From positions 41,481,948-41,545,947 of the forward strand of contig OX638370.1 of the NCBI GenBank assembly GCA_951812925.1: a stretch of 64,000 nt of DNA, read 5' to 3'. Each line of letters starts with the position of its first letter. Position 1 is the first letter of the stretch. The notes under the pieces are model-generated. The model was not told the origin of the DNA and did not search any database. It saw only the letters and a program-made list of their open reading frames with translations. This DNA comes from Calliopum simillimum (lineage: Eukaryota > Arthropoda > Insecta > Diptera > Lauxaniidae). Position numbers and translations under genes: made by a program. Positions 22,494-35,280 of this stretch are shown here, piece after piece.

Positions 22494-23610
22494 TTCTAAC
22501 ATTGATAGGACCTATATAGTAAACATAATTCGGGTATGCTGATTTCAATGGTCTAGTCATTTTTATGGTTTGGCTCTTGTTTTTGAGAAATTTAAGTTTG
22601 AAAATTTGACTAAAAAAAAAATTTTTAATAAAAAACAGGTATTTTTTTACCAGTTCAACAGTTTTTTCAACAGAAACCTTATTCCGTATGGTCGAATTTT
22701 TTACTTTCGTAACTTATTGAGTGTTCACAACCACCAAAGTGCAGAAAAATGTCAAAAAAATCTTTTTTATTGCCAAAATTTTGGGTTTTTTACATGAAAA
22801 TGAAATTTTTTTTTCAAATTTATTCAATTTTTTATACCTTTTCTTGATTTTATTATGACATTCTAACATTAAACGACAAAAGCAATCATTTATTCGTATG
22901 TCAGTGCATAATTTTATGGGTTAGTCATAGTAACGTTAAAAATCTAAGAAAATTACTACATAGTCAAGTAAGTATGGTGGGAAACCACGGAAGTGTATCA
23001 TTTATACTTTGGTGATTATATAAGTTCGTAATGTAGAATGGGCCCCAACTATTAAGTGTCAGGATGAAAATATATCAATTAGAATACGAGCCAACAAAAT
23101 TTATTTAGTTGCAATTGCCGCTTTCAGGAAATATTCCTATTCCAATCAGACCAATTCCAATGAGTGAATATTTGCAACCATTATTGTTTCAACCGTCAAA
23201 TGTAACTCCTCAAGTTATCGCAGCGACAGTCGATTTGTCTTAGCAAAGAAAAAAAAAAAAAACAAGTGAAGAAAGAAGAAGCATAAGAAGTAGAATAAAT
23301 TTGATAAACAAAATATTTCCATGTAAAACATAGAAAATTTTACAAAAAAAGATTTTGCTGCACTTTTTGTAAGCGTGAAAACTCAATAGATTGCAAAAGT
23401 GAAAAATTTGACCAAACTAAATAGATATCTGTTGAGAAAATTGTTGAAATGGAACAAAAAAGTACCTATTTTTTATTTAAATTTTTTTTTTAGTCAAATT
23501 TTCAAACTTGAATTTTTAAACAACAAGAGCCAAACCATAAAAATGACTATGACCATTGAAATCAGCATACCCGAATTATGTTTACTAAATGGGTCTCATC
23601 AATGTTAGAA
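22494..23610. mobile_element. Long inverted-repeat (foldback-like) element
   Basis: The left arm 22494-22710 and right arm 23390-23610 are inverted copies of about 210 bp. The outermost block is TTCTAACATTGAT; further in come AAACATAATTCGGGTATGC, TTTTTATGGTTTGGCTC and AAGTTTGAAAATTTGACT. The middle of about 680 bp shows no coding capacity. I could not identify a target duplication. Confidence 0.7.
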
Positions 23611-26600
23611 TTTCAGACTAGCACAGTGTATTTAATATTTATATTTCAATACTTCAAAACAATATCCATTCCTCAATTACAACTTGAGTTTTTCCAAGTT
23701 TTAAAACAACTTTATTGCTTCATCAATGACAGAAAATTGTGTCACTTTGCTTTAATTAAATTTTCATTAAAACAATTTCAATATGTTTTGTAGTGAATCA
23801 TGGAATAATTTCATGTTAAAAACAGAAATCATGATTCTTCACTTTGCAAGCAGTTGGTTGAAAAAAAGAATCCAATTATTTTGCCTTAATTTTACGATCA
23901 TTTGGAACATTTCTTTTTTTATTATTTTTTTTTTTTTTTCAACACTCTTTGTGAACAAAACTGACCAAATTGCATTGTTAGACTTAAACACTTGAAATCA
24001 GGTCAATGCACATCAATCGCATACAGATGCGAGAATAAAAAATTCAGAACATACATATAAATGAAGTCCATGCAAAAGAATCCTTAACAAAAAGTTCTCA
24101 ATCAGACTCATTGCACGTAGTTTTAAAAGCCATTCGTAACAGAATAATTAAAAGACAAAAAATATGCACATAGTACATAGTCAATGAACTTTCAGCCTGA
24201 AAAGCAGAATTAATGATGGGTTGAATGATTAAATGCAACTTTGTATGTGTGTCATTTCGGAGTGAATATGTTTAAAAAAACAAGATAAAGATTTCGAAAA
24301 CTTTCAAATGCTGTCATCAATATAAATTTTTGTAAGATACTGAGAGATTAACATCTCTAATGACCATATTTCAATTATTATTATCATTATTTTTAATATG
24401 CTGATAATTAAAAATTCAATTATTTTAACAATTTAATGTGATAAGTGCACACAACCGCCATTAAGAAGTTTATAACTTTGTGAGCCAGGCCATAATCATA
24501 ATTTAACCCACAGCGGCCAAGTCAACACCACAATCATCACAACCAGCGTTGTTCTTGCCAACGTCCTACGCCCTGAACACGCTTACACGTCAATACGCAT
24601 AATTGCACGTACAACAACTGATTATCTCTGCTCAAGTTTTCAGAGGAACGAAACATTTCAGCAAATTCATCTCATTTCATTTCATTTAATTGGCAAAATT
24701 AAGTCTTACCGATTTCAATGCTGCTGCTCCTTTTTTTTATTGCTTCATTTTTATGCGGCGGCGGCTGATTTTTTTCCTCGTCGCATTTTACAGTTTTTGC
24801 GATTCAAAGCGTGAAATGAGAAAATTTGTGCCACTGGTGGGCGAGATGATGTGATGGTAAAGTCAGGCAGCACAGACTGAAAAACTTCCCCCCAGGACAT
24901 TGCTCGCTTTTTCACATTTTTAAATGGAAAATTACATTTTTACACAAATGAATATGCATGCAATTGAAATCGATGTAAAGTAGAGAGGAAAAGCATTGAA
25001 GAGGATGCTGTCTGTGTCCAGGCAGTTACCACATCGTAACCATGGAAGAATATACATTGTGGGTCTTAAAAAATATAGGACGTACTGTTGAAAAAAAATA
25101 AATAAAGTGGGAAATTTGATGTGGAGTTAATTAAATTGGTAACTTTTTTTATTTTTTATAAAATTTTTTTTACAAAGTTGCGGATGAAGCATTTGATTTA
25201 AAATTTATACTTTTTTTAAGTGAAAAGTGTGATTTTTTTCATTTAATGATTATAGTTGTAACTGAAGGGCAATGACACACTTTTGAAGTGGAACTTTTTT
25301 GGGCGCGAGGTGTGTACTCATTCAAGATTTTGAATATTTTTCAAATTAAGCTGAGCTTAATGTTAATTATATGATAGTTGCAGAATTGCTCTACCTAATC
25401 TGGTCTTTGAGGTATCCTTGAATGACTGAGCTATTACTTAGAAATTGTAATACTTTATGCTTACAGTGGGGTTTAAATGTTTTTAGGGTCAACAAAGCAA
25501 ATAATATAGACTTTTTGTTTAAAAAATTGTGTGATCCTAGATGGTTTAACTATTTATAAATATGTAGTTACAAAATCATTGCCGATGTAGTTTTTATGCT
25601 AAATCCGAGTCCAAAGAATTGCTCTATCACTTCAGGATTTTGAATTTCCAAGCCTAAAAGTTATAAAATACTGTCATAAGTTTATAATAAGACATGCAAA
25701 TTTTTTTAAATAAAATCTGATATGTTAGTTAAAAGTTCTAAGTAGTAGAGGGTGGTTTAAAAATAAAAGTTGCTTGGAATATCGTTTCCTGGCACGAAAC
25801 GTTTCCTCTTGATAAACATTAGCTACATATGAATTTAGGTCCATTCCATAGAACATTTGATTTATCCCAAGCCATTCTTAAAACCAAAAAGTGCCCTTAG
25901 CCCTTTCAGGACCAGCGGAGCATATATGTCCCATTTGAATTTTTCAATGTCAGACCCACATTTTCTTTGCTATTGCAGCCAGACAGGCCTTCGTCGATAG
26001 AGAATACATACATACAGATATTGAAGTGTGTCAGAACAATTGAGCTTTATATCCTCAGCACCTCACAGGGTGATCCCAAATCCAAAGAGTTGTTTTTTTT
26101 GACCAATTTTCTGTGGACTTTATCTCAAATACTGTTACATAAACGATATGAAGCGTCTAAGAAGCATTTGTAACAGACTTTTAGCTTTTTAGAAATGACA
26201 AGGAATTTTCGATTCACCGGTTTATTTCCTTACAGGGTGCTTAGATAAAATGGGACGTTCGTGTCCCGTTGGTACTTTAAGGTAAAAAATAAGGTATTTT
26301 TTTCGCTAAAATTTCTTATTTTTGCTTTTTTTACATAAAAAACTGCCAAAAATAATTTATTTGAAATTAATTAAAGAAAAAAACTATACAAAAAATCATC
26401 AGTGGTGAATTTTGAACCAGATTTTGTTATTTTGTGAAGCAATAATAGTGCAACCTAACTAGGTAAAACTTGTCTAATTTTGAAATTATGAGTTTTCCCC
26501 TTGTTTTATTTTAATCCCCCATGAAGCCCTCATAAACCTATAAAATCCATAAAACTGTTCTAAAATTTGTACTCAAAAATGGAAAATAATGCTACAGAGG

Positions 26601-26808
26601 TGACTTTTGGGGTAATTGAATCTTAATAAGATGTTGGAGAACTGAAGAATCCAAAATGGCGCCGAAAAATTGTACCCTCCACGCCACCCAACAAAATTTA
26701 ACTTATTTTTTACCATTCAGGACCAATGGGACATAATTTTTTTCACACTTGGAATTAAAAAAATTGAAGTATGATAATTTTATATTGAACTAATTAAACA
26801 GTAATTTT
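23611..26808. other. Non-coding stretch, no gene recognised
   Basis: This is AT-rich with one somewhat GC-richer stretch (about 24480-24900) that has no open frame. TTTCAGGACCAGCGG (about 25908) and ATTCAGGACCAATGGGACA (about 26716), with a reversed GTCCCGTTGGTACTTTAA (about 26264), suggest remnants of a small TIR repeat. Confidence 0.4.
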
Positions 26809-26809
26809 T

Positions 26810-27122
26810 GCAATTTTTCACCAACAGACGCAAGCAAGTGTTAACATGGAAATTGATTACATATGTTTCGGCTACTTCCACATACAAATTTATATATTTT
26901 TATATTGTATATAAACATGTATATTAGCCTCATCAGATCAGTTTTAGTTAAATCTTGCCAGAAACCGTACTCGAACCTGGGATTCCAGTTTTCTAATGAA
27001 AGAGAACGCGGTGCTTAAGCGTTTGTGCTAAAGGTCACGAATAAACTCTCTGAACAAGATCGCCATTATGAGTAAATCATAAGGCTCATTTGCGCCGTCT
27101 GTTGTGAAAAATTGCCAAATTG
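26810..27122. mobile_element. Small inverted-end repeat enclosing a tRNA-like core
   Basis: GCAATTTTTCACCAACAGACGC near the left edge and GCGCCGTCTGTTGTGAAAAA at the right are inverted, imperfect copies of about 22 bp. The interior holds the tRNA-like sequence at 26967-27030. I find no clear target duplication. Confidence 0.45.
26967..27030 (-). ncRNA. tRNA-like core (SINE or tRNA pseudogene)
   Basis: On the minus strand TAGCACAAACG (27030-27020) fits an A box and GGTTCGAGTAC (26977-26967) fits a B box, at suitable spacing. The stretch between reads CTTAAGCACCGCGTTCTC, like the D and anticodon region of tRNA-derived SINEs. The acceptor stem is not evident. Confidence 0.45.
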
Positions 27123-27214
27123 TTAGTTGGTAACACACTCTGGTTTTGAAACATGCTACGCTAGCTACAATTAAAACCTACAAGGGCGGATTTGTTTTCC
27201 ACATACAATGCAGG

Positions 27215-27322
27215 CTCTCGAAATTACGAGAATTTTAATGATAGATAGGCAGGTTCCCCTAGATAAATTATGAAGTTAGTTTACCTGCCTATCTATCATT
27301 AAAATTCTCGTGATTTCGAGAG
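27215..27322. repeat. Near-perfect 108-nt hairpin (40-bp stem, 28-nt loop)
   Basis: Left arm 27215-27254 and right arm 27283-27322 are inverted copies with a single difference. In one RNA orientation that difference becomes a G-U pair. The stem includes ATGATAGATAGGCAGGT. It is too short and too uniform for the long foldback elements nearby. It may be a very small MITE or a microRNA-like or siRNA-producing hairpin. Confidence 0.8.
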
Positions 27323-28900
27323 GTTCTACAAATAGTTTTGATTTGCATTAACTAAAAAATAACCGTTTAGGAAATATCCTTAAAAAACCGCAGAAAGTCG
27401 AAAAATTTGATTTTATCGAATATTTTCTAAATGGTTATTTTTCCGTTTGAAATCATTTGGATTTCACGACATGCCTGAATAACTCATTTTCAAAAACACC
27501 GGAAAACTTTCCAGGTAAAACTGCTAAATGACTGTAGTACGTATTTTATTTACTCTATCTTCTCTTATTCTAGAGACCAAAAGTAAGAGAGTTCAATTTT
27601 AAATTTTTAAATTTTATTAATTAGAAGTTAAATGGAGGTTAATATTCCAAGACTAAAAATGTTCATATTAATTTCTTAAAAGTTGTTTTAACAAAAAGAG
27701 TCCAAACTCCACATTATTTCATAGCCGAGTTGTAAACGAAAGTTGTCTTGTTTCCAAAATTTACAAATTGCCTAGAGACCAATTTCATGTTAAGAGCCAA
27801 AAGTATTTATGTATATCACATCATAATTTGTATTAATTGCATTTAATAAATTTCCATTTAACTACGCTTTTACAACACACACCACGCCAGTGCTATTTTG
27901 ATGTTGCTGACAATGAACGCGACTCCAACGCATATACATATGGTTCATTTCCCAAGCAATGCGAGGGGACGGGGGACGTTAAATACATAAGAAGCGGCGA
28001 AGCCTGAAGTTATTTGTTGTTGTTGTTGTTGCTTTTGTTACAAATGTGCTGACGACATTTAATCAAGTTGACATGATTAGAAGAATGATGTTATAATTAA
28101 TTGTCCCAAGGGCACTGAGACAAAATTTAAAATTGTACTACATACGTCGGATAACATGGATACATATGTTGCGTAAAAAATTTTTAAGATTCAGTTATTC
28201 AGTAAGTAAATTTAGTTGTAATTGTAAAATATGCTAACACAATTTTCCAAAAAAACTAAAGCAAAATAATTTCACGAACCGTGAGACAAGCAATAAACTT
28301 TTTACCAAGCACTTCTCAGACATGTCAATTATTGGCAATAGTGTCTGTTTTCCAATTCCAAAAGTTTAGTAATTTTGCACTGAAATTTACTTTTCTATAC
28401 TACACTGGATGAAGGGTTAGTTTAAGTCAAGCGAATTTACAAATAAAAAGTTTCGTATACGAGACAGTATCGATCTCTCTATTTTATAAGCTTATCTGAA
28501 ATGATTTTTCAAGAAACTAAGGTAAAAGCCAGCGCTTAAAAAACACTTTGCGTTTCTAAAGCTGGTTTTGTAACAGTTCGCTATAGTAGTTGTGTAGGCA
28601 CATAAACTGTCGGTCAGTCAAGCGAACTGCAGAACAGGTGGATATATGGTCTCAAACATGTCAAGTTTGGGATGGTGATGAAATTAATTTCTAAATGCTG
28701 AAAATTGTTATATTGTTATATATATGCATTATACATTAGCGGCATAAAAACAACAAGTTTTGGGTCTACAAACATGTAATCCGGAAACTGTTACAAAAAT
28801 TCGTATGCTGCCTTACACATATGTACAACATACGCATTCGAAATCAAGGTTATTGGAAATTGGAAAATCAACATTCATATTACTGTGAACAGCTGCATGA
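27323..28900. other. Non-coding stretch
   Basis: No gene is recognised. The block ACTTTCCAGGTAAAAC with AAATGACTGTA at about 27506-27536 recurs at about 58637-58668. A TTG microsatellite lies at about 28014-28032. Confidence 0.4.
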
Positions 28901-28907
28901 AAAGAAG

Positions 28908-29372
28908 AAAAAATTTCCACCATTTTTCGATATAAAATTTTCTGAGCTACAAAATTGTGGAAAACCATTTTTTTTTTTCTAGAAATAAGCGTTAGCAAGA
29001 CATTAATTTTCTCGACCTTTGGGCCGGAATATCTTTTTGTACGACAGTGAAATCGGTCTAGAATTTTTGTGTATACTTTGAAACTACAAAATAAACCGAC
29101 TAAAAGAAAAAAAATTTCGGATTTTATATGTTGGATCGGAAAGTCCAATTTCACTGGACCATATCTCCCAAGCTATACGTACGAAAACAATTTCCACCAC
29201 TTTTTCGATATAAAATTTACTGAGCCACAAAATTGTGGAACTAAATTTTCTTGTATTAAGATATAACTGTTGCAACTGTTTTTCATACTTACTATTGGAA
29301 GAACACCCACAAAAAAAATCAGCTTTGATACTATAAGGAGAGTCAGTCAAGCGCTGGCTCTCCGTCTACCAC
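28908..29372. repeat. Rearranged member of the 49414-50004 palindrome family
   Basis: ATGTTGGATCGGAAAGTCCA, CACTGGACCATATC, ATTGGAAGAACACCCACAAA and the terminal CAAGCGCTGGCTCTCCGTCTA match the right arm of the palindrome at 49414. A second partial copy of the same arm lies in direct orientation at 28908-29045. The left end is lost. Frames on both strands here are repeat-derived. Confidence 0.6.
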
Positions 29373-29423
29373 TTAAAATTAGCTGAACTCCATAAAAAAC
29401 TACTTTCGTGTGGAGTTGAGATA

Positions 29424-30727
29424 CAGGGTGGCTGATGAAAGCTGCTACCAAAAAAAAATGTTATAACTTTTTTTTTAACCAATTAATCTTTTCCATTTTT
29501 TTTTTATTTTACAGACTAATCTTTAGATTTAACGAAAATGGAGGAATGGGACACTGAGACAAGGATTTGGATTGTCCGCCGTTATCTCGCATTGGAGTCC
29601 GTAGTTTCAGTACAAAGAGAATATAGGCGCACGTTTGGGGGCACTCCCCCGAGCAGATGGACTATAATGAGGCTCGTAAACAATTTTGCCGAGCACGGGA
29701 CAATTGAAAGAAAGCCTTATTATCGAAACACTTCATTTTGGACGCAGGAAACTATTGCTGCTGTAGCTGGTGCCATACAAGCCAATCCCAGAATTTCGAC
29801 AAGGATCTTATCGGCCCAAATGAGTATCAGCAGACAGTCACTGCAGGCAATTATGCACAAAGGTTTGAACTTGTTTCCATACAAAATTCAAATGTCTAAT
29901 AAACTGAATGCAGCAGACTTGCCGATTAGCTTGGAATTTTGCCAGACGATTCTTCAAATGGCGGAAGAGGACGAAAACGTCTTAAACTGTATTTTTATGT
30001 CTCACGAGGCTCATTTTGTCCTAAATGGCAATGTTAACAAACGAAATTGTCGAATATAGAGTGATTATAATCCCCACATACTCTATGAGACGGAATTGAG
30101 TCCACTACGTGTCACAGTGTGGTGTGCAGTTTCATCAAAATGCAATGTCGGGCCATACTTATTTGAAGAGATCGGTGCTACTGTTACGGTCACTGCAGAC
30201 AGTTACTTAAAAATGTTAAAAGAATTTTTTTACCCAGAGTTACGAAAATCTCTATCAAATCTGTGTAGTTTCAACAAGATAGTGCAACTCCTCACTTTGC
30301 CCGGCCTGTTATGACAGAATTACAGCGAAAATTTTCAAATAAACTAATTTCCAGAAACTCCCCATTCCGTTGGCCTCCCGGTCTTCTGACCTTACTGCAC
30401 CTGATTTTTCTTATGGGGTTATTGCAAACAGGAAGTTTATAAAACAAAACCAGCAAATTTGAACGACTTAAAGCAATCCATTCGAACAATAATTGCAGCG
30501 ATTCCTGCTGCAACTCTTCGCACAGTTATGAACAACTTTTTACTAAGATGCCGCTCATGCATCACCGAGCGTGGAGGCCATTTAAACTCTATAATTTTTA
30601 AAACTTCTTTATAAAACTAAATAAAAATGTATTGTCTTTCAAATAAAACAATAAAACATTAACTAAATGAATTTAAAAAAAAATTATTTAACTTTCTTTA
30701 TGTAGCAGCTTTCATCAGCCACCCTGG
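29424..30727 (+). mobile_element. Tc1/mariner-superfamily element with 25-bp TIRs
   Basis: The left end CAGGGTGGCTGATGAAAGCT and the right end are inverted copies. TA lies next to the left end (29422-29423) and near the right end (30728-30729). The 1.3-kb length is typical. It holds a decayed transposase on the plus strand. Confidence 0.85.
29538..30614 (+). pseudogene. Decayed Tc1/mariner-like transposase (N-terminal DUF4817-like HTH)
   Basis: Residues 1 to about 60 form a helix-turn-helix type start (MEEWDTETRIWIVRRYLALE, then TIMRLVNNFAEHGTIERKP). A second HTH follows (RISTRILSAQMSISRQSLQA). The catalytic block reads FMSHEAHFVLNGNVNKRNCR where relatives have DEAHF, so the first catalytic Asp appears to be His. 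A TAG stands where Trp is expected after RNCR. Beyond it the sequence continues as LSPLRVTVWCAVSS, then FQQDSATPHFARP (second Asp kept), then DLTAPDFSYG after a frameshift, to a stop at 30614. It is non-functional. Confidence 0.8.
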
Positions 30728-30730
30728 TAT

Positions 30731-32290
30731 GTTTATCATCGGCTGATAACTCAAAAAGTAAGGATGCAATTGAAAAAACCAAAAAAAAATTCTAAACACA
30801 AGACATTGATAAAGATGTAACTCTTTTTAAAGCAATTCCTATAATGCATCTTTTCTTTTTTTGCTGGATATTAGCTAAAAAATATTAATGATCTAAAGAC
30901 ATGGCAAAGTTTCGTATGGGAACTCTTCTTATACCATAGACCGACTTCATTTCAGCCTATTTGAATATAAAAAGCCATTTTGTAAATCTTCCACTTCTTA
31001 GCCACTACTACTATCTAGCTATCAAAATATGACTGAAAAGAAAATCAGAAACCAGTAGTCAATTTAAAAATCAGAAGTGCATTATTATTTACACATGCTT
31101 TAATAAACTCACTTAAATTATTTAACCCATTAATAATTTTCGCCTATGTTTAATATTTTAAGTGTATTCATTTACTCCACGCACACATTCATTCACCGTC
31201 ATTATAAATTTTTCACTTTTCATTTCATTGCATTTTAATTAAATTTATCAACGCCCGCAGCATCTCATACTGTTCAGAAGCAATGTAACATGGGTTTAAG
31301 AGTGATGAGGTGAATAACGTTCACACAAAAACATCAATGACATACATTGGTATTGGTACATGAATACAGATGAACATACATACATAAGAACACACGAAAG
31401 CAACACTCATACCATTAGGTATACGGTGCACCTACTCGTATTCACACTAAGGATGTGTATATCCTTTCCATATCCTTTACTTTATAATCGTAATATTTTC
31501 TATTGCATATAGCAATGGTGTGTATGGGTGTGTGTGCTATGTGTATTGCCACTGCTTTTAAAGTTGTTGTCGTTGTTAATGAGTGCCAGAAGCTATTCAA
31601 ATTTCTTACTGTTTGAACATATTATCCACGTGGGAAATTTTCATATTTTAAATTCCATCACCAGACACGAAAAGATGAACTGAGTGAAACAAGAAGATAT
31701 CATTAGAAGCAACATCATCAGGTATGTTCAACAAGACAATCAGAAAAAATATTCCTAAGAATACTATTTGACAGGTTTGACAGGTTTTCACATTTAAAAA
31801 AATAAGATTACTGATAGGACAGTTATTTTTTGACAAGAATACCTGCTTTTTCAGTTTGATTTGAATTTTGAATGTAAGTATTATGGTAGCAGAAGGACAG
31901 GTTGCCCGTTTTAGCAGAAAATAGTAAAAATATCATGCAAAAGCAGGATAAATTGACACTTTAAGTAAATTATTACATGCATTTATCGACAGCAACCACA
32001 AACTTGCAGCACCATACAAGGATTTATCTTGAACTCGGTCTATAATCGGCAGACTAATATCTCACTCTTCTATTACCAAACGTTTTCAACTGAACTTACA
32101 AAATTTATTCATTATCACAGGAGCAAGCTTTCAATTTTTCGAACTAGATGTATGAAATTTTCCATTGTGCGTTGTAGCAAATACTATCCATGGCATTATC
32201 GATACTATCGATAGTATCGCACTATTGCGAATGACGATGGTTTATGGGTGACTATCAGACCTATCATTAGTTGTATGGGAAAAATTAGAA
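30731..32290. other. Non-coding stretch
   Basis: No gene is recognised. CATA and GTGT simple repeats lie at about 31350-31540. The self-complementary ATCGATACTATCGATAGTAT lies at about 32199 just outside the large palindrome. Confidence 0.4.
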
Positions 32291-32293
32291 ATG

Positions 32294-34240
32294 AAAAAAA
32301 CCTTGCTCCCAGGGGCTAAAAAGTTTTCTATTGGTGTAGGTATCAAGCATATAAATTTTGGTTCCGATCGGAAAATATTTGACCGTGCCGCAAGGCCGTT
32401 GAACTTCGGAAAAACGCTATTTATATGGAAAAATGGGACCTAAATCGCAAGAATCAGTCCTATCTTTGAAACTGTTTGAGATAAGTAAATGAGATTTGGT
32501 ATGTGTATGAAAAATGCTTCAGTAATTAGCATCCAATAAAAAAATGAGCGATATCACGCCCCCTCGACCCGAAATTCTTGTATCTCTGGAATTATTGGAC
32601 TCAGAGGAATGAGACTCGGTACATATGTAATTGGCACTGGGAAAAAAATTTTCAATAAAAAATGGGTGAGGTCACGCCCCTTCCTTCTAAAAAAATAAAA
32701 TTTGTCATATCTCTGAAACTACTTGACACATATGAATAAGATTTGATTTCAGTTAATGTGAAGTGAACATGATGGGGCACTGTAAAAATGTTAAAGCAAT
32801 TTAAGGTACTTAGTTGATGTAGAATCAGTGATTTTTTCTGTTCTTATTTTTGTCTCCTAAGTATAAACACCATGCAAAAAAGATTTGGTCCCGATCGGTA
32901 CATATTTGACCGTGCCACCAGGCCGTTTAAGGTAGGAAAAACGCTGTTTATATGAAAATAAGGAAACAATCAATCCCATCTTTGGAAATATTTAACATAG
33001 GAGGATAAGATTTAGTACATATATGAACAATACTTGAGTAAATAGTATCCAATAAAAAAATGGGCAGTACCACGCTCCCTCCAACCGAAATTTATCGTAT
33101 CTCTGAAAATATTTGACTTGGGTAAATGAGGTTTTGTACATATCTAATTGGCACTGGGAAAAAAAAAATTTTATAAAAATGGGCGGGGTGACGCCCTTTC
33201 TTTCTAAAAAAAGCAAATTTGTAATATCTCTGAAACTATATGACACAGGTGTTCGCATCACTTTATCCAAAATCAAATCTTATCCACCTGTACCAAATAG
33301 TTTCAGAGACATAACAAATTTGATTTTTTTTAAATGAAGAGGCGTGGCCCCGCCCTTTTTTGTTGAAAATTTTTTCCCAGTGCCAATTAGATACGTACCA
33401 AACCTCATTTACCTGAGTCAAATATTTTCAGAGATACGACAAATTTCGGTTGGAGGGGGCGTGGCACTGCTCATTTCTTATTGGATACTATATACTCAAA
33501 TATTGTTCATATATGTACTAAATCTTATCCTCCTATGTTAAATATTTCCAAAGTTGGGATTGATTGTTTCCTTATTTTCATATAAATAGCGTTTTTCCTA
33601 CCTTAAATGGCCTGGTGGTACGGTCAAATATGTACCGATCGGGACCAAATCTTTTTTGCATGGTGTTTATACTTAGGAGACCAAAATAAAAACAGAAAAA
33701 ATTACTGCTTCTATATCAACTAAGTACCTTAAATTGCTTTAAAATTTTTACAGTGCCATATCATGTTCACTTCACATTAACTGAAATCAAATCTTATTCA
33801 TATGTGTCAAATAGTTTCAGAGATATGACAAATTTGATTTTTTTACAAGGAGGGGGCGTAACTCCGCCCAGTTTTTACCAAACATTTTTTTCCCAGTGCC
33901 AATTACATATGTACCGAGTCTCATTACCATGAGTCCAATATTTCCAGAGATACAAGAATTTCGGGTCGAGGGGGCGTGGCATCGCTCATTTTTTTATTGG
34001 ATGCAAATAACTTAAGCATTTTTCATGCACATACCAAATCTCATTTACTTATCTCAAATAGTTTCAAAGGTAGGACTGATTCTTGCGATTAAGGCCCCAT
34101 TTTTCCATATAAGTAGCGTTTTTCCGACCTTCAACGGCCTTGCGGCACGGTCAAATATTTTCCGATCAGAACCAAAATTTTTATGCTTGATACTTACACC
34201 AATAGGAAACTTTTTAGCTCCTGGCAGCAAGGTTTTTTTC
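32294..34240. mobile_element. Giant foldback palindrome (~1.95 kb)
   Basis: Left arm 32294-33250 and right arm 33286-34240 are inverted copies along almost their whole length, with the axis near 33268. Each arm is itself two related units of about 500 bp. Both units hold GATCGGWAMATATTTGACCG, an AGGCCGTT block, GGAAAAACGCT and a GGCGTGGC-type box (CGCCCCCTCGACC in the first). No protein is encoded. The frames at 32992-33541 on both strands are mirror images. Confidence 0.85.
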
Positions 34241-35280
34241 TTGTGACTGCCGATAGTAATTACTTATACTAATTTTTCATCCTAGAATCGATGGTCGCGA
34301 CTATCGATAGTTTGCGAGCTCTACTTTATATGTACAGTGTATATTAACCAATATCAATATACATTGTACACTATAGCAAGAACTCAATGATCTAAACGTT
34401 TGATTCACTAACTTTCACCACTCAAAATATATTCTCTACTGGGGTACATGTCTGTTGCCCTAGGTGAACTAGATGAATGTCGTAAAAATTGCTTCATTGA
34501 AATTGAAACTCTTTTTTTGTGTTTGTGAGTAGGTAGGTAAGCAATTAAACTTTTTTCTTTGAATTTTATTTTTTCGTTAACATCATTTTATACATCTTGA
34601 TTTTTCATCCTTAACAGAAAATAAATTGTCGGATATTATCAACACTTTTAACATATTACAGCTTATGCAAAAATATTCTTCATAATTAATTTGAAATTCA
34701 GTAGATTATCAAGGTGATTCAAAGCTGAAGGAATCATGTTGAAAGGGTGCGTACATTGGTTGTTTCGTCGGAAATATTTTAGCTCCATGTTATCATTGCC
34801 TTGTCACTTTCTTATTTTACTCAGTTTGCGATGAGGCAAATCGCAGGCGCTTATCGCCTCACATGTCGAGACTTAAAAATGCAACTTTTATCCAACAGCC
34901 AACCGACTATTTAATCTGAAGAAATCAGCAAAACTTCCTTTAGCTAAGCGAGTATGCTATTAAAATGCGGAGGTTATACTGTCGGCAAACTAAGTATTCA
35001 ACCGACTGAATATCGCGCCAACAAAGAATTCCGAACGCACACGAACGAACACTTACTTCAGAATTTCACGCAAGGGGGCAGGTGGCCGCCATTTAATAAA
35101 GACAATTAAGGTATTTCCTGTTGGAAATACTTTCTTTCTCTAGGTGGTTGCCAAACAAGTAAGACGTGATCTTCGTTTATTTCCAACTTCCAGCAATTTA
35201 AGGCTTTTCCAACAACGAGGCCACTTTGAGAAAGGACTGGGACTAATAATTAATAACCGTAGGACACATTCCGAGGACAA
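34241..35280. other. Non-coding stretch
   Basis: No gene is recognised. The outer sequence GTCGCGACTATCGATAGTTT (about 34290) is similar to the tip seen near 19640. A somewhat GC-richer part at 34990-35280 precedes the minisatellite. Confidence 0.4.

Noticed and set aside
32992..33541. Near-identical frames on opposite strands
   Set aside because: They are the two arms of the palindrome read in opposite directions, not paralogous genes.
34990..35280. Possible solo LTR upstream of the minisatellite
   Set aside because: I could not find TG...CA ends, a target duplication, a primer-binding site or a second copy.
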